64,000 nt of DNA. It comes from Polaribacter sp. SA4-12. Its GTDB lineage: Bacteria > Bacteroidota > Bacteroidia > Flavobacteriales > Flavobacteriaceae. The position numbers were made by a program, and so were the translations under genes. The first letter of the stretch is position 1; the number at the start of each line of letters is the position of its first letter. The notes beneath the pieces were generated by a model. It worked only from the letters and a program-made list of their open reading frames with translations. It searched no databases and had not been told where the DNA came from. The stretch spans positions 2,275,501 to 2,339,500 of the forward strand of contig NZ_CP019334.1 in the NCBI RefSeq assembly GCF_002163675.1, in the 5' to 3' direction. Shown here one piece after another: positions 60,948 through 64,000 of this stretch.

Positions 60948-61721
60948 TTAAGCAAATTTACGTTCTACAATTTCTATAAATCGAGTTTCTAACTCTTCTT
61001 GCTGAGACCAATCGTAATCTGGTTTCACCATTTTATTAATAAATTTCTTTGCTTCTTTTTCTGTTGCATACGTATTTAATTGAGAAACGACTCTATTAAA
61101 ATCTTCTTGACTTCCTTCAAACAAATTCTTTACAAAAGCGATTCTATCATTTAACCCTATTTGAATGTTTGTTGCCAATCTATCGTTTAAAGATTTTGGC
61201 GCAGGAATATCAAACAATGTAGCTAATTGATCTACAGAAATAGTGTCTTGTAATTCTTCTTCTAAAGATAATACTTTATTTTTTTCAACCTTAACAACAT
61301 CATCAATAAGCTCAGTTACAGGTTTTTCTTTAGAAAGCATTAACTCTTCTAATTCATCAAAAGGTTGTTCAAGAATTTCTTCATTTTTAACCTCTACCTT
61401 TACTTCTTCTACAATTTCTTCTTTTATCTCCAAAACCTCTTCTAATTGATGAACGACTGTTTCAACTTCATCTACTGTTTCTATAATATCTTCTTTAGAA
61501 TCCTTTAATTGAAAAGCGTTTTCTACTGTAGAAATCACTTCTTCTTTAGTCTGTTTTAAGTTTGGTCCAGAGTTAACATATTCTTCAACAAATGCTAAAA
61601 CGGATAATTTTTCATAAATTTCCTTCGATTTTTGCTTTAATAAAAACACATTCTCTTTATTTTTCATTTGTAAGATGCTGTGTGCTAAACTTATTAAATC
61701 CGATTCCAGTTTTTTGTGCAT
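60948..61721 (-). CDS. Glu-rich coiled-coil protein of unknown function
   Basis: The 257-residue cytoplasmic protein has a helical N-terminus (LESDLISLAHSILQMKNKEN), a long low-complexity Glu/Val-rich middle (about 85-160, EEIVEEVKVEVKNEEILEQP) and a structured C-terminal part (about 165-257, FDIPAPKSLNDRLATNIQIG, INKMVKPDYDWSQQEELETR). I know similar proteins only as hypothetical in Flavobacteriaceae. It is divergent from tdk and leads into the glycosyltransferase gene. Confidence 0.7.
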   Translation of the reverse strand: MHKKLESDLISLAHSILQMKNKENVFLLKQKSKEIYEKLSVLAFVEEYVNSGPNLKQTKEEVISTVENAFQLKDSKEDIIETVDEVETVVHQLEEVLEIKEEIVEEVKVEVKNEEILEQPFDELEELMLSKEKPVTELIDDVVKVEKNKVLSLEEELQDTISVDQLATLFDIPAPKSLNDRLATNIQIGLNDRIAFVKNLFEGSQEDFNRVVSQLNTYATEKEAKKFINKMVKPDYDWSQQEELETRFIEIVERKFA

Positions 61722-61821
61722 AAGTTGTAAGTTGAAGTTATTTTTTACTCGTAAATATTCATAAATTTGTTGAAAGTCAAAGTAACATCAAATTTAATAT
61801 TCTAATGCCTAAAATTACAAA

Positions 61822-62445
61822 ATGTTTCTCGAAAATACAGTAAATCATACAGAACAATTTGGTTGGATTGAGGTAATTTGTGGCTCAATGTTTTCTGGAA
61901 AAACAGAAGAATTAATTAGAAGGTTAAAACGTGCTCAATTTGCAAAGCAAAGTGTAGAGATTTTTAAACCCGCTGTAGACACTCGTTACGACGATGAAGA
62001 GGTTGTTTCTCATAACGACAATAGAATTCGTTCTACTCCTGTACCTGTTGCCTCAAATATTCGTTTGTTAGCAAGTGATGTTGATGTTGTTGGTATTGAT
62101 GAAGCTCAGTTTTTTGATGATGAAATTGTTGCAGTTTGTAACGATTTAGCAAACAGAGGAGTTAGAGTAATTGTTGCTGGTTTAGATATGGATTTTAAAG
62201 GAAATCCTTTTGGGCCAATGCCAGCTTTAATGGCTACTGCTGAATATGTAACAAAAGTGCATGCCGTTTGCACACATACAGGTAATTTAGCTCATTATAG
62301 TTTTAGAAAAGCGCAAAATGATGACTTAGTGATGTTGGGCGAAACTCAAGAATATGAGCCTTTAAGTAGAGCTGCTTACTACAAAGCTTTGAAAAGCCAG
62401 AAAGCAGAAAAAACTTCTGAAAAAGAAAATAATACAGATGAATAA
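61822..62445 (+). CDS. tdk: Thymidine kinase
   Basis: Tdk phosphorylates thymidine in the salvage pathway. The 207-residue protein has the P-loop [18 protein letters not shown], the DEAQFF motif and the C-terminal lid segment [14 protein letters not shown] and [10 protein letters not shown]. Length fits the family. It overlaps the alanine racemase gene by 8 nt, so they are translationally coupled. Confidence 0.96.
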   Translation: MFLENTVNHTEQFGWIEVICGSMFSGKTEELIRRLKRAQFAKQSVEIFKPAVDTRYDDEEVVSHNDNRIRSTPVPVASNIRLLASDVDVVGIDEAQFFDDEIVAVCNDLANRGVRVIVAGLDMDFKGNPFGPMPALMATAEYVTKVHAVCTHTGNLAHYSFRKAQNDDLVMLGETQEYEPLSRAAYYKALKSQKAEKTSEKENNTDE

Positions 62446-63538
62446 TCATGTTACTATATTAGAAATTGATGGAAATGCAATCTTGCATAACCTAAATTAT
62501 TTTAAAGAAAAACTAAAACCAGAAACAAAAATTTTGGCTGTTGTTAAAGCTTTTGGATATGGAAGTGATGCAGTACAAATTGCTAAATTCTTAGAAGATA
62601 AAGTAGATTATTTTGCGGTAGCTTATGCTAATGAAGGAATCGCTTTACGTGAAGCAAAAATTGAAACTCCTATTTTAGTTTTACATCCTCAAACACAAAA
62701 CTTACAATCTATTGTAGATTATAGACTAGAACCGAACTTATATAGTTTTAAAATATTTAATGCTTTTTTAAAACTAGCTGATGAAATTCCGTTAATGAAT
62801 TACCCAATTCATATAAAATTTAATACAGGATTAAATAGATTGGGTTTTTGGCATACAGATATTCCTAAAATAATTTCTAGTTTAAAAGAAACTACACATG
62901 TAAAAGTACATTCTTTATTCTCTCATTTGGCAGCTAGTGAAGATCTTGAAGAAAAAGATTTTACAATCAATCAGATTAACAATTTTGCATACATAGCACA
63001 ACAGTTCTACAAACATTTAGGTTACGAACCAATGTTACATGTTTTAAATACTTCTGGAGTTGTAAACTACCCAAAAGCACAATTTGATATGGTGAGAATT
63101 GGAATTGGTCTCTATGGTTTTGGGAATGATGAAAAGGAAACGAGTCAACTTAAAAACACGCATAATTTAAAATCAATTATTTCTCAAATTCACTTAATCG
63201 AACCTGGAGAAACAGTAGGTTATAACAGAGCTTTCGTTGCAAAAAAACCAACAAAAACAGCTACGATTCCTATTGGTCATGCAGATGGTTTGTCTAGAAG
63301 ATTAGGAAATAAAAAAGGATTTGTACTTATCAATAATCAGAAAGCACCAATAGTTGGTAACGTTTGTATGGATATGATTATGGTAAATATTACCAAAATT
63401 GATTGTAAAGAAGGTGATGAAGTTATCATTTTTAACAATCAAGAAATGATACAATATATTGCTGATGTTTCTGAAACAATCCCTTACGAAACCTTGACCG
63501 CAATTTCTCAACGTGTTAACAAAATGTTAAAAGTCTAA
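62438..63538 (+). CDS. alr: Alanine racemase
   Basis: Alr makes D-alanine for peptidoglycan. The 366-residue PLP enzyme has the cofactor-binding Lys in [24 protein letters not shown] in the barrel and the catalytic Tyr in [10 protein letters not shown] of the C-terminal domain ([23 protein letters not shown]). It starts inside the end of tdk. Confidence 0.95.
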   Translation: MNNHVTILEIDGNAILHNLNYFKEKLKPETKILAVVKAFGYGSDAVQIAKFLEDKVDYFAVAYANEGIALREAKIETPILVLHPQTQNLQSIVDYRLEPNLYSFKIFNAFLKLADEIPLMNYPIHIKFNTGLNRLGFWHTDIPKIISSLKETTHVKVHSLFSHLAASEDLEEKDFTINQINNFAYIAQQFYKHLGYEPMLHVLNTSGVVNYPKAQFDMVRIGIGLYGFGNDEKETSQLKNTHNLKSIISQIHLIEPGETVGYNRAFVAKKPTKTATIPIGHADGLSRRLGNKKGFVLINNQKAPIVGNVCMDMIMVNITKIDCKEGDEVIIFNNQEMIQYIADVSETIPYETLTAISQRVNKMLKV

Positions 63539-63586
63539 ATTTTTTATTACTTTAGCAATCTAATAATTAATTAAAAATAAAGTAAA

Positions 63587-63997
63587 ATGTTAAAAGAATT
63601 TAAAGATTTTATTACTGGTGGTAATGTAATTGAATTTGCAGTTGCAGTAATTATGGCTGGCGCAATTGGTGCTGTTGTAAAAGGATTTGTAAGTAATATT
63701 GTTATGCCAGTTGTAGGTTTATTTACAGGAGGCGTAAGTTTAGCAGATCAAAAACATGTTTTATCTGAAGCAATTTTAGATGCAGCAGGTAAAGTAACAA
63801 CTCCAGAAAACGCAATTACTTATGGTGCTTGGATTGATACTATTATCAACTTAATCATTGTTGGTTTTGTAATGTTTATGATTGTAAAAGCATACAACAA
63901 GACTAAAAAGAAAGAAGAAGCAGCTCCTGCAGCTCCAAAAGGACCAAGTCAAGAAGACTTGTTATCTGAAATTAGAGATTTATTAGCTAAGAAATAA
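63587..63997 (+). CDS. mscL: Large-conductance mechanosensitive channel
   Basis: MscL opens under membrane tension to release solutes on osmotic downshock. The 136-residue protein has the amphipathic N-terminus LKEFKDFITGGNVIEFAVAV, the pore helix GAIGAVVKGFVSNIVMPVVG, a periplasmic loop, the second transmembrane helix (IINLIIVGFVMFMIVKAYNK) and the charged C-terminal helix. It ends a few bases before the window edge. Confidence 0.96.
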   Translation: MLKEFKDFITGGNVIEFAVAVIMAGAIGAVVKGFVSNIVMPVVGLFTGGVSLADQKHVLSEAILDAAGKVTTPENAITYGAWIDTIINLIIVGFVMFMIVKAYNKTKKKEEAAPAAPKGPSQEDLLSEIRDLLAKK

Positions 63998-64000
63998 GTT

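Noticed and set aside
1..64000. CRISPR arrays, tRNA genes, prophage or integrative element
   Set aside because: By eye I found no regularly spaced identical repeats of CRISPR size, no tRNA cloverleaf, integrase or transposase; a tRNAscan or CRISPR search was not possible here.

Overview
The window is about 64 kb of a low-GC chromosome from the Bacteroidota, almost certainly a Flavobacteriaceae member of the Polaribacter/Tenacibaculum kind. The evidence is the T9SS type A sorting domain, a THC0290_0291-type protein, promoters with the Bacteroidota -7 motif TAnnTTTG in place of sigma-70 boxes, A-rich leaders without Shine-Dalgarno sequences, and flavobacterial dispersed repeats. I recognised no tRNA, rRNA, CRISPR array, transposase or prophage block.

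Layout. 1-2.3 kb: the end of an efflux adaptor gene and two small exported proteins. 2.3-11.1 kb: a phosphate-acquisition island with a beta-helix lipoprotein, a TonB-dependent receptor, an OprO/P-type porin and a PiT transporter fused to a PhoU-like domain. All four genes have 11-bp-phased TTAACAT-like arrays at a fixed distance from their -7 box. A fifth such promoter drives a putative ~90-nt terminated RNA between the receptor and the porin. 11.3-15.3 kb: a patatin/BamA-like phospholipase and uvrC. 15.4-19.1 kb: two tandem cassettes, each a small soluble protein plus a multi-pass membrane protein (the first small gene is truncated), then a NarX-like histidine kinase and a LuxR-type regulator. 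19.2-23.5 kb: a tail-collar protein, a large T9SS cargo protein and a 58-residue peptide gene.

23.6-30.4 kb (minus strand): DUF4230, lspA, a secreted protein, a DksA-like protein, ileS and a TerB/DnaJ protein. 30.7-33.1 kb: bacilliredoxin, a small membrane protein, an HD hydrolase, and an AraC regulator with a 57-residue partner. 33.3-34.8 kb: a tandem pair of paralogous secreted proteins. 34.8-43.9 kb (minus strand): crotonase, an NtrY-like kinase, a lipoprotein, then molybdenum-cofactor genes (mobA-like, moaC, moeA, moaA) with a split YeeE/YedE sulfur transporter and waaA. 44.2-47.8 kb: a LytTR two-component pair with direct repeats on both sides of the regulator gene, and rplU-rpmA.

48-51.4 kb: a catalytic/non-catalytic M16 protease pair. 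51.5-58.3 kb: an EamA transporter, a heavy-metal-binding lipoprotein with a cysteine-rich tail, glyS, comF, a large lipoprotein, and a tandem duplication of a THC0290_0291-type gene whose first copy is truncated. 58.5-64 kb: DinB, ArsC-like, DUF4252, a glycosyltransferase, a Glu-rich protein, tdk, alr and mscL.

The most notable signals are the shared Pho-box-like promoter architecture with its candidate small RNA, the duplicated membrane-protein cassette next to the kinase/regulator pair, and several tandem duplications in which one copy has decayed.
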